Positions 17,826 through 25,724 of a DNA stretch of 64,000 nt are shown here, in pieces. The stretch is from positions 1 through 64,000 of the forward strand of contig CAKZVT010000023.1 in the NCBI GenBank assembly GCA_937922435.1, in the 5' to 3' direction. The position numbers and the translations under genes are program-made. The notes under the pieces were generated by a model. The model had not been told where the DNA came from. It saw only the letters and a list, made by a program, of their open reading frames with translations, and did not search any database. This DNA comes from an uncultured Prevotella sp. Lineage in GTDB: Bacteria > Bacteroidota > Bacteroidia > Bacteroidales > Bacteroidaceae. Position 1 is the stretch's first letter; each line of letters starts with the position of its first letter.

Positions 17826-18680
17826 TTATTCAACACTTGCTGGTTCAGCAGCATTCCATAATTTCGCGCTTGCATAACCAACAGACAATGCGCTATTCAG
17901 ATTATTTTTCCTTTCTATCGGCAAATCCGACTTCATTATTAGTTCACCTGCCTCCTTGAAGTATGTCGTATCGTTGTCATCAACTAATTGTAAACCTTCC
18001 AATAAGACACCGCACAATTCCAAATCCTCCTTTGCCTGTGGGTCATCTGTCAAATCTTTCAAAGCCTCCATGTTTTCTGAAACAGACTTGTTCACATCAA
18101 GTCGTGCCACAATTCCATCAACCATCCTGACTGCATCTTCCTTTGACATATACAAGCAAGAGTCTCCTGTCAAAGAACAAAACTCCATCTGGGTTATGTC
18201 CAAAAGCTGAGCCGTAGAAATGGTATCTATTGCTTCGCCGTATTTTTCATATAAATTCATGATTGTCTTATTATGGATATACCCAATACTTCCAGGCTCC
18301 AAGTTTTCCAAAGGAGCGGTTTTCAAGGCTGACGTTTCAGTTGAACCATTTATAGCTTCTTCCATTGTTGTCATTCCTTTATCTGCTGCCTGTGACGCAC
18401 CTGCAAACGAACTGCCTTTAAAACCAGAAGCAACCCATCCGCCAACATCGGCTACACAGCGTATCAAAGACCTAAACCATTTCTTAAACTTAAACCTTGT
18501 GTTCTGTGGTAGTTTTGCTTCATATGTACCATTCAACACAAGTAAATCATTCTTCAAACTTGAGACAGCTTCAACCTTGGGTTCAGCTTTGCTCAAATTT
18601 TCATCCATTTCATTACTGCAACCTGTTACTGAAAAAACCATTGCAACAACTAAAAGCATGGAAACTAACTTTGTTTTCAT
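17826..18680 (-). CDS. Hypothetical lipoprotein
   Basis: A 284-residue exported protein with a lipoprotein signal (MKTKLVSMLLVVAMVFSVTGCSN, shown here only as its start and lipobox; Cys about 21). The ATG at 18680 is preferred over an upstream TTG. The mature part is mostly helical and acidic, with a glycine/alanine-rich segment (DVGGWVASGFKGSSFAGAS) that could insert in or lie on a membrane. I recognise no domain. It is AT-rich and sits between DUF3244 and barrel genes, possibly in one transcript. Confidence 0.7.
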   Translation of the reverse strand: MKTKLVSMLLVVAMVFSVTGCSNEMDENLSKAEPKVEAVSSLKNDLLVLNGTYEAKLPQNTRFKFKKWFRSLIRCVADVGGWVASGFKGSSFAGASQAADKGMTTMEEAINGSTETSALKTAPLENLEPGSIGYIHNKTIMNLYEKYGEAIDTISTAQLLDITQMEFCSLTGDSCLYMSKEDAVRMVDGIVARLDVNKSVSENMEALKDLTDDPQAKEDLELCGVLLEGLQLVDDNDTTYFKEAGELIMKSDLPIERKNNLNSALSVGYASAKLWNAAEPASVE

Positions 18681-18729
18681 AATCAACTGTTAATTTAAAT
18701 TACTAAAAAATACTATTATATCATTATCT

Positions 18730-19125
18730 TTATTCCATTACAGTAAGACAATCAGCCAAAAGCAATTCTCCTTGTACATATACATAAACCATGTATTCAC
18801 CAGCTTCGCACTCCGAAAAGTCACACTCAATCAGTTCGTTGGCTGACATGTCGAACGTCTCTTCGGCTACGGTCTCTCCGTCTTTGGTTATCAGCACCTC
18901 GGCATTCTCCGCCGCATAATGAAACCACAGGGTAAGCAACGCCGCAGGTTCGGAGTACGACGAAGTGACGGCATCGCCGTGGTAAGGAGCTTTATGGACA
19001 TTATTATGAATCTTAATTGTAGTATTCCGAATGCGGACCGGCTGTCCCTGTCCTTGAGCATAAGCCCTGACAAGAGATGAAGACATTAGCAAAAAGCCAA
19101 AAAGGACAATAAAAAACTTTCTCAT
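18730..19125 (-). CDS. DUF3244-like secreted protein
   Basis: A 131-residue protein starting at MRKFFIVLFGFLLMSSS (signal peptide, cleavage after RAYAQ). The mature region is a small beta sandwich: LTLWFHYAAENAEVLITKDGE, then a YMVYVYVQGELLLADCL ending, as in the DUF3244 family of short Bacteroidetes proteins. No function is known. It is divergent from the TPR regulator at 19400, and such neighbours could be functionally linked; that is inference. An in-frame ATG six codons upstream has no supporting signal. Confidence 0.72.
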   Translation of the reverse strand: MRKFFIVLFGFLLMSSSLVRAYAQGQGQPVRIRNTTIKIHNNVHKAPYHGDAVTSSYSEPAALLTLWFHYAAENAEVLITKDGETVAEETFDMSANELIECDFSECEAGEYMVYVYVQGELLLADCLTVME

Positions 19126-19284
19126 AAACACTAAATTAAGCATTAAACAATCATTTTATCACTGGCAAAATTATAAAAGCAGCATGGTATTCTCCAAATT
19201 TTTATTGATAATTTTTCCGCTTGCGTCACATCAAACAAATGCACATAACTTATTGATTAATAATATATTAGGACATATTACAAG

Positions 19285-19333
19285 GAAAAATTAAGCGCAA
19301 AAATGTAACATTCCAAATGAAAAATTAAGCGCA
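19285..19333. promoter_or_regulatory. Direct repeats GAAAAATTAAGCGCA, 34 bp apart
   Basis: Two perfect 15-bp copies at 19285-19299 and 19319-19333, in the divergent gap between the DUF3244 gene and the TPR regulator, just upstream of a -7 box at 19372-19379. Likely a regulator-binding site. Confidence 0.6.
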
Positions 19334-19371
19334 CAACACATGGATTTCTTGCTGAAAAGAAATTTGTTTAG

Positions 19372-19379
19372 TAATTTTG
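19372..19379 (+). promoter_or_regulatory. -7 box for the TPR regulator
   Basis: TAATTTTG, with a TTTCTTG element about 20 bp upstream as a weak -33. Transcription should begin near 19385, which favours the ATG at 19400 over that at 19340. Confidence 0.6.
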
Positions 19380-19399
19380 AACCTGTAAAACAATATGTC

Positions 19400-20971
19400 A
19401 TGAAAAAGATTATCATACTATCATTTATCACTGTAACATTCTTTACATGCTGTAAAAACGACAGCCGGACATACGCTTATTTAGCGCAAATAGACAGTCT
19501 GCTCACAAAAGAAGAAAACGATGCCGCCTTGGAAAGGCTTATGACGATGGATGTCAACAAGATAACAGATGGCGAAGACAGGGCTTATTACTACCTCCTG
19601 CGTACAGAGACATTCTACAGGCTGCAACTGCCGACGTATTCCGATACGGCAATCAACGCGAGCATAAAGTACTACCGGCAATCAAGCGACAGGCGGAATT
19701 TGGCAAGGGCATTATATTATAAAGGTATGATGGCAAGCGAAAACAGCAATGCCAGTGAGGCAATAAAGTATGTAAAAGAGGCCGAAACCATTGCAGAAAG
19801 AACAAACAACAGTACTTTGCAAAATTACATTTACGCCAATCTCGCTTCAATAAACAGCCGGATAGGCAACAACCAAACGGCTTTGTCTTATGCAAAAAAG
19901 TCTTTGGACTTGTCAAAGGAACGGGGAGACAAAAGCATGATATGCCTCTCATTTGAGAGAATAAGCAACGCATTCGCGGAACTGGAACAGCATGACAGCG
20001 CACTGTTTTATGCCATCAAGGCAATACCTTATATAAAGTATCTGACAAAAGAAGAGAAAGTGTCGGCCTTGGCGAACGTCGCGTCGAGTTATTTCAACCA
20101 AGGGCACATGGATAAAGCGGAGCATTATATAAGGCAATCTTTGGCTGTCGAGCCTACCGCATACGCCTATTACATACTCGGCTCAATATATCTTGAACAG
20201 GGGAAAGGCGCGGAGGCGGAAGCATTATGGGGCAAGGCAATCAGCACAGGCTCGCCCGAGGTGAGGGCCGAAGCCATGCTTTGGATGGCCGACTTAAAGA
20301 AAGGGGGCGACCAGTACCGCGAGGCGACGGAACTGATGGCCAAGGCGGAAGCCCTAAGCGACAGCATAAGCAGGGCGAAGGAGACCGAAGGCACGCTGCG
20401 CCTACAGGCCGCAATGGAACACGCCGAGGCGGAACGCAATACCGAGGGGCGGCTAACTGTGGCGGCGATACTGACGGTTGCCGTCGCCGCTGTGCTGGCA
20501 ACGTTGGCCATTTACCTGCGCAGGAAGGCGAACATGACGAAACGTCGGCTCGCCGAGATGCAGGAACTTACGGACAAGTACGGGCAGGAAATAAGCAGGC
20601 TAAGCCTGTCGAAGGCCGAGAACGAAAAGAGAATAAACAGCCTCAACCGCAAGATGGAGACGCTGCGCAGCAGGCGCGCCGCCATAATAGGGCACGGACG
20701 GCAACGCTACGAGGAAATAAAGGGCGGCGGCACGGTGGCCGGATGGAAAAAGGAGGACTACGAGGCGGCGATAGAATACTACCGCACAGTCAACCCCGAG
20801 GTAGTAAACCGCATAGAGAACCGCCACAAGAGGCTAACGCCTTACAACACATTCTTCCTGCTGCTGCCGCACATCGGCATCGCCGACGACGACATCCCGC
20901 ACGCAATGAACATGTCGGTCGGCGCGGCAAGGACAATGAAGTACCGGCTGAAAGACAAGGATGCGGTGTGA
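19400..20971 (+). CDS. TPR / transmembrane / coiled-coil regulator
   Basis: A 523-residue protein with a signal sequence or lipobox (ITVTFFTCCKND, Cys about 17), several TPR hairpins (about 40-330), one membrane segment (LTVAAILTVAVAAVLATL, about 353-374), a coiled coil, and a C-terminal helical domain ending DIPHAMNMSVGAARTMKYRLK. This order matches the Bacteroidetes TPR-type one-component regulators, whose last domain is a LuxR/sigma-4-like helix-turn-helix; here that domain is divergent and the DNA-binding assignment is tentative. Codon use shifts from AT-rich to GC-rich near residue 267. It is divergent from the DUF3244 gene. Confidence 0.78.
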   Translation: MKKIIILSFITVTFFTCCKNDSRTYAYLAQIDSLLTKEENDAALERLMTMDVNKITDGEDRAYYYLLRTETFYRLQLPTYSDTAINASIKYYRQSSDRRNLARALYYKGMMASENSNASEAIKYVKEAETIAERTNNSTLQNYIYANLASINSRIGNNQTALSYAKKSLDLSKERGDKSMICLSFERISNAFAELEQHDSALFYAIKAIPYIKYLTKEEKVSALANVASSYFNQGHMDKAEHYIRQSLAVEPTAYAYYILGSIYLEQGKGAEAEALWGKAISTGSPEVRAEAMLWMADLKKGGDQYREATELMAKAEALSDSISRAKETEGTLRLQAAMEHAEAERNTEGRLTVAAILTVAVAAVLATLAIYLRRKANMTKRRLAEMQELTDKYGQEISRLSLSKAENEKRINSLNRKMETLRSRRAAIIGHGRQRYEEIKGGGTVAGWKKEDYEAAIEYYRTVNPEVVNRIENRHKRLTPYNTFFLLLPHIGIADDDIPHAMNMSVGAARTMKYRLKDKDAV

Positions 20972-21059
20972 GCCTGACCGTCCGCGTCACGGCGGAACGT
21001 GCCTTGAACAAAGAGAGTTAGACATAAGAAAATATCACACTGATAATCACCTATTTACA

Positions 21060-21140
21060 AAAAGGCCATCTTTCGGCTTGCAAAACACGGCCTTTTACAC
21101 GATAAAAGGTGGCCTTTCGCAACGTGAAAGGCCACCTTTC
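21060..21140. repeat. 22-bp-period palindrome array, 4 units
   Basis: Cores at 21061, 21083 (AAAC), 21105 and 21127. Left flank CTGATAATCACC; right flank GATTCATACACAGTTT resembles that of the 59022 array. Lies in a 540-bp convergent gap that also holds the GCGGATT repeats and a terminator, with no gene. Confidence 0.9.
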
Positions 21141-21223
21141 AGATTCATACACAGTTTGTTTTGATGGTTAATAAAAATATTTACCGTTTATTGTCTTCTG
21201 TAAATCAGGCTGTCGGTAATATG

Positions 21224-21250
21224 TTTAGGCGGATTTGCAATCCGCCTAAA
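21224..21250. repeat. 27-bp palindrome (GGCGGATT type)
   Basis: TTTAGGCGGATT, a three-base centre TGC, then the exact inverse AATCCGCCTAAA. Same core as the double repeats at 1-52 and 21313-21363. Confidence 0.85.
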
Positions 21251-21312
21251 TTTACTATAAGGATTTGTAACCCGCTCAAACCGCGCATCTATAAGAATAT
21301 GTATATATATGA

Positions 21313-21363
21313 GCGGATTGCAAATCCGCAATTAAGAACCGCCGAATTGCAAATCCGGCGGAA
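21313..21363. repeat. Double GC-hairpin repeat (GCGGATT type), second copy
   Basis: GCGGATTGCAAATCCGC followed after about 9 bp by an imperfect CCGCCGAATT...AATCCGGCGG. Nearly identical to positions 1-52, about 21 kb away. Confidence 0.85.
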
Positions 21364-21448
21364 CAAATGTTTTCATTAATAAACTTTGTATGTCATCCAA
21401 ACAAACTGCGGATGAACCGTCTTTCAGAAAAACTATGGACACAATACG

Positions 21449-21491
21449 CAAAAAGAAAAGCCGCATCTCCCTCATTGGTAGATGCGGCTTT
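21449..21491 (-). terminator. Rho-independent terminator after yqeY
   Basis: The stem AAAGCCGCATCT / AGATGCGGCTTT (21457-21468 and 21480-21491) has an 11-nt loop and, read on the minus strand, is followed by TTTTCTTTTT. It lies just past the end of yqeY and should end the murG-yqeY transcript. Confidence 0.85.
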
Positions 21492-21514
21492 ACGCTTAAA
21501 ATGTATGGATGGAG

Positions 21515-21964
21515 TTACGCCAACAGGCGCTTTACGATGGCAGATATTGCGCCGCCGTCGGCGCGTCCGGCCATCTGCTTGGTGGCTGTTCCCATGACGC
21601 GGCCCATGTCTTTCATGCCCTGTGCGCCGGTCTGGGCGATGATTTCCTTAACCGCCGCCTCGATTTCAGCCTCTGTAAGTGGCTTGGGCAGGTATTCCTC
21701 GATGACCGCCACCTGCGCCAGCTCTGCGTCGGCAAGGTCTTGCCGGCCCTGCGCCGTGAACGTGGCGGCCGACTCCTTGCCCTGCTTGGCCAGCTTGGAG
21801 AGCAGCTTCAGGGCGTCTGCGTCCTCGAGAGTGTCGTTGGCTCCGGGAGCCGTCTTTGCCTCGAGAAACACTTTCTTTATGTTGCGCAAGGTCTCGAGAC
21901 GCACCTTGTCGCGGGCCTTCATGGCCTCCTTGATGTCGTTGCTGACTTGTTCGAATAATGCCAT
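21515..21964 (-). CDS. yqeY: GatB/YqeY domain protein
   Basis: A 149-residue helical protein with the YqeY signature: SNDIKEAMKARDKVRLETLRNIK near the N-terminus and AAVKEIIAQTGAQGMKDMGRVMG near 105-128. YqeY-like proteins resemble the tail domain of the GatB amidotransferase subunit, but their own role is not established. It is the last gene of the murG-ftsZ run, as I recall from many Bacteroidetes. The 111-bp gap to ftsZ is almost entirely occupied by an inverted pair of CCTCCCC repeats. A terminator follows. Confidence 0.92.
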   Translation of the reverse strand: MALFEQVSNDIKEAMKARDKVRLETLRNIKKVFLEAKTAPGANDTLEDADALKLLSKLAKQGKESAATFTAQGRQDLADAELAQVAVIEEYLPKPLTEAEIEAAVKEIIAQTGAQGMKDMGRVMGTATKQMAGRADGGAISAIVKRLLA

Positions 21965-21977
21965 AATTGTTGGATTA

Positions 21978-22074
21978 AAGCCCCTCCCGGCCTCCCCCGT
22001 GGGGAGGAGCTTAGTTAGCTAAAATGTATGTTGCCAGCGTCTCCTCCCCTCGGGGAGGTAGGGAGGGGGCTGCC
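21978..22074. repeat. CCTCCCC-type inverted pair between ftsZ and yqeY
   Basis: Copy at 21978-22012 (AAGCCCCTCCCGG, CCTCCCC...GGGGAGG) and an inverted copy at 22040-22074. The AAGCCCC tips face outwards. The pair ends one base before the ftsZ stop codon and 14 bp before the yqeY ATG. Confidence 0.85.
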
Positions 22075-22075
22075 T

Positions 22076-23398
22076 TTACGCAAACTTGATTGTGCCTTGC
22101 ACCTTTCCGCCGTCTTCGGCGTCGGCTTTCTTGACGTTGCCCATAGCCTGGTTCTTGATTTCCTCAAGCTCCTGGCGCGTGCGTTTGTATGTAGGTGTAG
22201 ACTCTACGGAAGAGATTACGTCGTCATTGTCAAGGTCTTCAGGGCGGAAAATGTACATGTGCGGACGGCGCTTGTACTTCGACGCCTTGCCGTCGCCTCC
22301 GTATATGCGTTCGCGTCGCGCCCTGCGCTCGGCCGCCTTCTCCTCTTCCTCGGCGCGGCGCTCGTTCTCTTCCTGCGTATGTTTCTTGATGTGGTTGTTC
22401 ATTCCGTCCACATCCTCGATGCCGAAGCCTGTCGCAAGGATTGTAACCTTTATTTTGTCGCCCAGCTCGGGGTCTTCAGCAAGCCCCCACTTGATTTCGA
22501 ACTTGGTGTCAAACTTTGCCATAAAGTCGTTCACGTCGTTCATCTCCTCCATCATAAGTCCGCCCTTGCCGCCGTTCTTTTCGCCGCTGAACGATATGCT
22601 AAGGAGGATTTTCTTCGAGTTGAATATGTCGTTATCGTTGAGCAGAGGAGAGTTCAGCGCGTCGTCGATTGCCTTCTTGACGCGGCCTTCACCCTCGCCG
22701 TAACCGGTGCTCATGATGGCTACTCCACCGTCTTTAAGCACGGTCTTAACGTCGTTAAAGTCAAGGTTGATAAGTCCGTGTACGGTTATTATTTCGGCAA
22801 TGCTCTTCGCCGCGACGCTCAATGTGTCATCCGCCTTGCCGAAAGCGTCGAGGATTGACAGCTCCGGATAGATTTCGCGCAGACGCTCATTGTTGATTAC
22901 GAGCAACGCGTCGACATGCTTCGACATCTCTTCCACGCCGTCAAGAGCCTGGTCTATCTTCCTCTCGCCCTCGAAACGGAACGGAATGGTAACAATGCCG
23001 ACGGTAAGTATGCCCATTTCTTTCGACTCACGGGCTATCACCGGAGCAGCACCCGTACCCGTGCCGCCGCCCATTCCGGCGGTGATGAATGCCATCTTGG
23101 TACCGTCGCCGAGCATTTTCCTCACGTCCTCGATGCTCTCTTCCGCGGCCTCACGCGCCTTTTCAGGCTTGTTTCCAGCTCCAAGTCCCTCCTTGCCGAG
23201 CTGTAAATGTACCGGCACAGGCGAATCGTTCAACGCCTGGTTGTCTGTATTGCACAGCACGAACGATACGTCGTGTATGCCCTCGCGGTACATGTGGTTG
23301 ACGGCGTTGCCGCCACCTCCACCAACGCCGATGACCTTTATTATGCTTTTCTCTTTCTCGGGCTCGCCGAAATCGACTATGCTACGTCTTTCGTTCAT
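22076..23398 (-). CDS. ftsZ: Cell division protein FtsZ
   Basis: Tubulin-like GTPase that polymerises at mid-cell to form the division ring. In 440 residues it has the GTP-binding signature GGGTGTGAAP (about 110-119) and the T7 synergy loop NLDFNDVKTV (211-220, with Asn211, Asp213 and Asp216) that triggers GTP hydrolysis. A Bacteroidetes-type variable tail follows the globular core (from about 325). This tail is rich in Lys/Glu/Arg and has no obvious classical C-terminal DIPxFLR peptide, ending instead GGKVQGTIKFA. It follows ftsA by 44 bp. Confidence 0.98.
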   Translation of the reverse strand: MNERRSIVDFGEPEKEKSIIKVIGVGGGGGNAVNHMYREGIHDVSFVLCNTDNQALNDSPVPVHLQLGKEGLGAGNKPEKAREAAEESIEDVRKMLGDGTKMAFITAGMGGGTGTGAAPVIARESKEMGILTVGIVTIPFRFEGERKIDQALDGVEEMSKHVDALLVINNERLREIYPELSILDAFGKADDTLSVAAKSIAEIITVHGLINLDFNDVKTVLKDGGVAIMSTGYGEGEGRVKKAIDDALNSPLLNDNDIFNSKKILLSISFSGEKNGGKGGLMMEEMNDVNDFMAKFDTKFEIKWGLAEDPELGDKIKVTILATGFGIEDVDGMNNHIKKHTQEENERRAEEEEKAAERRARRERIYGGDGKASKYKRRPHMYIFRPEDLDNDDVISSVESTPTYKRTRQELEEIKNQAMGNVKKADAEDGGKVQGTIKFA

Positions 23399-23442
23399 AT
23401 CTTGTCATGTTTTATTCGTTAAACAAATCAGTGATGGCCGGC

Positions 23443-24897
23443 CTACTCGTCTGGTTCCTTTATGAACTTGTCGACCCAGTTCTTGAATTTGGCGAAACGG
23501 CTCTTCATGCTCTTATCCTCCTTCATAGCTTCCTCTTCAAGGCGCGCCGCCTCCTCGGCCTCACGCTTTGCTGCCTCTTCCGCCGCCTTGCGCCGCTGCT
23601 CCTCGATGGCCGCCTTCTCGGCTGCCGTGGGCACAACGCCCGGCCCCATCTCGCTTGCACTGCGTGGTGTCTGGTGCAGGTCGGCAGGTTTCGCGGCGGC
23701 TTTTGCCGGCTTGTCCGTATCAAATAGGTCGCCATGCTCGGGCGTTTCCTCACCTGCACAGTTCATGTCGCCCTTCGCCAAGAGGGCAAGCACGGTGTTC
23801 ATTGTACCGTTGTGGGCGGTTATTGCAGGATTGCTCGACGTGATTGTCTGCGTAACGAACTTCGCTATGCGGATTTTGTCGATGTGGATATGATTGCGGA
23901 ACGCCTTTTCTATATCCTTCATGTTCGACCCTCCACCGGTCAGGATGATGCCTCCCAGCAGACGGTCGGCATACTCCGACGGCACTTGAGCCCACACATT
24001 CTCGATGATTTCCTGGAGCCTTCCCTCCACAATCTCTATGAACTTGCGGCTTTCAACGCTGCGTTCCTCGTCGATGGGGAGCATCAGCGTATTGTCAATA
24101 TCATTGTTGTCAGTGTAAGCGCAGCCGTATTTCAGCTTCATCTTCTCGGCCGCAGCCTCGTCCATCTGCAACGAAGCAATGTCCTTGGTTATGTTGTTGC
24201 CGCCAAGCGGGATAACCGACAAGTGGCGCAGTATGTTCTTGTAATACACAGACACGGTAGTGGTTCCGGCGCCAAGGTCTACGAGCACGCATCCCGAACG
24301 CTTCTCCGCATCTGTCAGCACGCTGTCTGCCAACGCCAGCGGAGCGAGGTACATCTCGGCTATTGCCACCTCGGCGGTACTGAAACACTTGTTAAGCTTG
24401 TTGTAAAAAGCCTTCCTCCACAGTATGTTCATGAAGTTGCCTTCGAGCCGGCTGCACTGTATTCCGACGGGGTCGAGCTGCAGCTGGTTGTCCACCTTGT
24501 ATTCCTGCGTGGCCGCGTCGAGTATTTCCTGGTCGGGATAAGACATGTTACGGTTGGTGTCCATCAGCTCGTTTACCATTTCCTGGGACACGATTGTGTC
24601 GGCCGGCAGGTCTTTCACGATGACGTTCCTTACGCTTTGGATTGACTGTCCGCCAACACCCACGTACACTTTGGAAATCTCCGCCTTCAGCATGGCCGAG
24701 AGTTTTTTAACTATATTGGCGATGCACTGCACCGTTTGGTTCAAGTTGTAAACTATTCCTTTGCGGATAAAAGAAGACGAATCCTCCTTTACCACGGCAA
24801 GCACGGATATGCTCCCGTCGAGGTTTTTCTTTCCGGCGATGCCTGTCACCTTGGATGAGCCAAGTTCAATTGCTACGATAAAATCCTTTGCTGCCAT
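23443..24897 (-). CDS. ftsA: Cell division protein FtsA
   Basis: Actin-like ATPase that tethers FtsZ to the membrane. The 484-residue protein begins MAAKDFIVAIELGSSKVTGI, the phosphate-1 motif, and has the phosphate-2 motif VLVDLGAGTTTVSV (about 201-214) and the adenosine motif GGIILTGGGSNM (about 310-321). The C-terminus is extended by an Ala/Glu/Arg-rich coiled segment (about 415-460) before a basic amphipathic end (RFAKFKNWVDKFIKE) that fits a membrane-targeting helix. It lies 26 bp after ftsQ and 44 bp before ftsZ. Confidence 0.97.
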   Translation of the reverse strand: MAAKDFIVAIELGSSKVTGIAGKKNLDGSISVLAVVKEDSSSFIRKGIVYNLNQTVQCIANIVKKLSAMLKAEISKVYVGVGGQSIQSVRNVIVKDLPADTIVSQEMVNELMDTNRNMSYPDQEILDAATQEYKVDNQLQLDPVGIQCSRLEGNFMNILWRKAFYNKLNKCFSTAEVAIAEMYLAPLALADSVLTDAEKRSGCVLVDLGAGTTTVSVYYKNILRHLSVIPLGGNNITKDIASLQMDEAAAEKMKLKYGCAYTDNNDIDNTLMLPIDEERSVESRKFIEIVEGRLQEIIENVWAQVPSEYADRLLGGIILTGGGSNMKDIEKAFRNHIHIDKIRIAKFVTQTITSSNPAITAHNGTMNTVLALLAKGDMNCAGEETPEHGDLFDTDKPAKAAAKPADLHQTPRSASEMGPGVVPTAAEKAAIEEQRRKAAEEAAKREAEEAARLEEEAMKEDKSMKSRFAKFKNWVDKFIKEPDE

Positions 24898-24923
24898 ACG
24901 CTTGTATGTTATGTTTTCCTATT

Positions 24924-25724
24924 TTATATACTCTTCTGTTTCTTCTTTTTGCATATTATCTGGTTGTCAAACTCCAGGTCGATGTACGAATACTTGTTCC
25001 ACCCTGCCTTGCTAAGGCCGTACTTGTAAAACTTTTCAAGCCGTCCGAGCTTGGTCTGCACGAAGTCGGCAATCAAAGCCTTGCGCCTGCCGGCGTTTTT
25101 CGCCTGTGGCAGGCTGCCCAGATAAACGATGTGGTCGCCCACACGAGGCACCAGTTCCACGCCCTGCCCGGGCAGGATGTTTATTTGCACTATCTGGTTG
25201 CGCCATAACTCGTCCTTCATTATTTCGATGGCGAGGTCGGCCAGATACATCCTCGAATACCACCTTGGTATGTTCCCGGTGGCTATGATGAGGTCTGACG
25301 TATAGCTGGAGTTGGGCATTATGCCTCCGTGGTCGTCAAGATAATAGTCCTCCCCGGCAGCGTTCTTCACGCGGACGATGGGCAGGCTCTGCGTGATGCT
25401 TACGTTCACGCAGCCGTCCTTGGTCTTGTAGCACTGCGCGGTCTTCACGAACGGACTGTCCTTTAGCTTGTCCTCGATGTCACGTGGATTTACGTCCTTC
25501 ATGCGCTTCTTGAACGGATACAGCCTGCTACGCTCAAGGATGCGCTTTATTTCGGCGGCACTTAGGAATCCGTTGGTGCTCTCGTCCTCGATGTTTATTT
25601 CCACCTTGGTGCATACGGGATGCGTCTCCTTCGGGTTGTTGAAGGATGTCATGGCCAGCACCACGTAGACGGCCAGCGCCGTACAGAGTGCAAATGTAAG
25701 GAACTTTTTTAGACGGAGCTTCAT
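24924..25724 (-). CDS. ftsQ: Cell division protein FtsQ
   Basis: A bitopic divisome protein that links early and late division proteins through its periplasmic part. The 266 residues contain a short cytoplasmic N-terminus, one membrane segment (FLTFALCTALAVYVVLAM, about 8-25), a POTRA-like domain (NIEDESTNGFLSAAEIKRILE...) and a beta domain. Sequence conservation of FtsQ is low, and the call rests on topology, length and position between murC and ftsA. The murC stop and the ftsQ ATG are directly adjacent with no spacer, so translation is probably coupled. Confidence 0.93.
   Translation of the reverse strand: MKLRLKKFLTFALCTALAVYVVLAMTSFNNPKETHPVCTKVEINIEDESTNGFLSAAEIKRILERSRLYPFKKRMKDVNPRDIEDKLKDSPFVKTAQCYKTKDGCVNVSITQSLPIVRVKNAAGEDYYLDDHGGIMPNSSYTSDLIIATGNIPRWYSRMYLADLAIEIMKDELWRNQIVQINILPGQGVELVPRVGDHIVYLGSLPQAKNAGRRKALIADFVQTKLGRLEKFYKYGLSKAGWNKYSYIDLEFDNQIICKKKKQKSI

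Noticed and set aside
19340..19399. 20-residue extension of the TPR regulator
   Set aside because: The -7 box at 19372-19379 lies within it, and the signal sequence starts at 19400.
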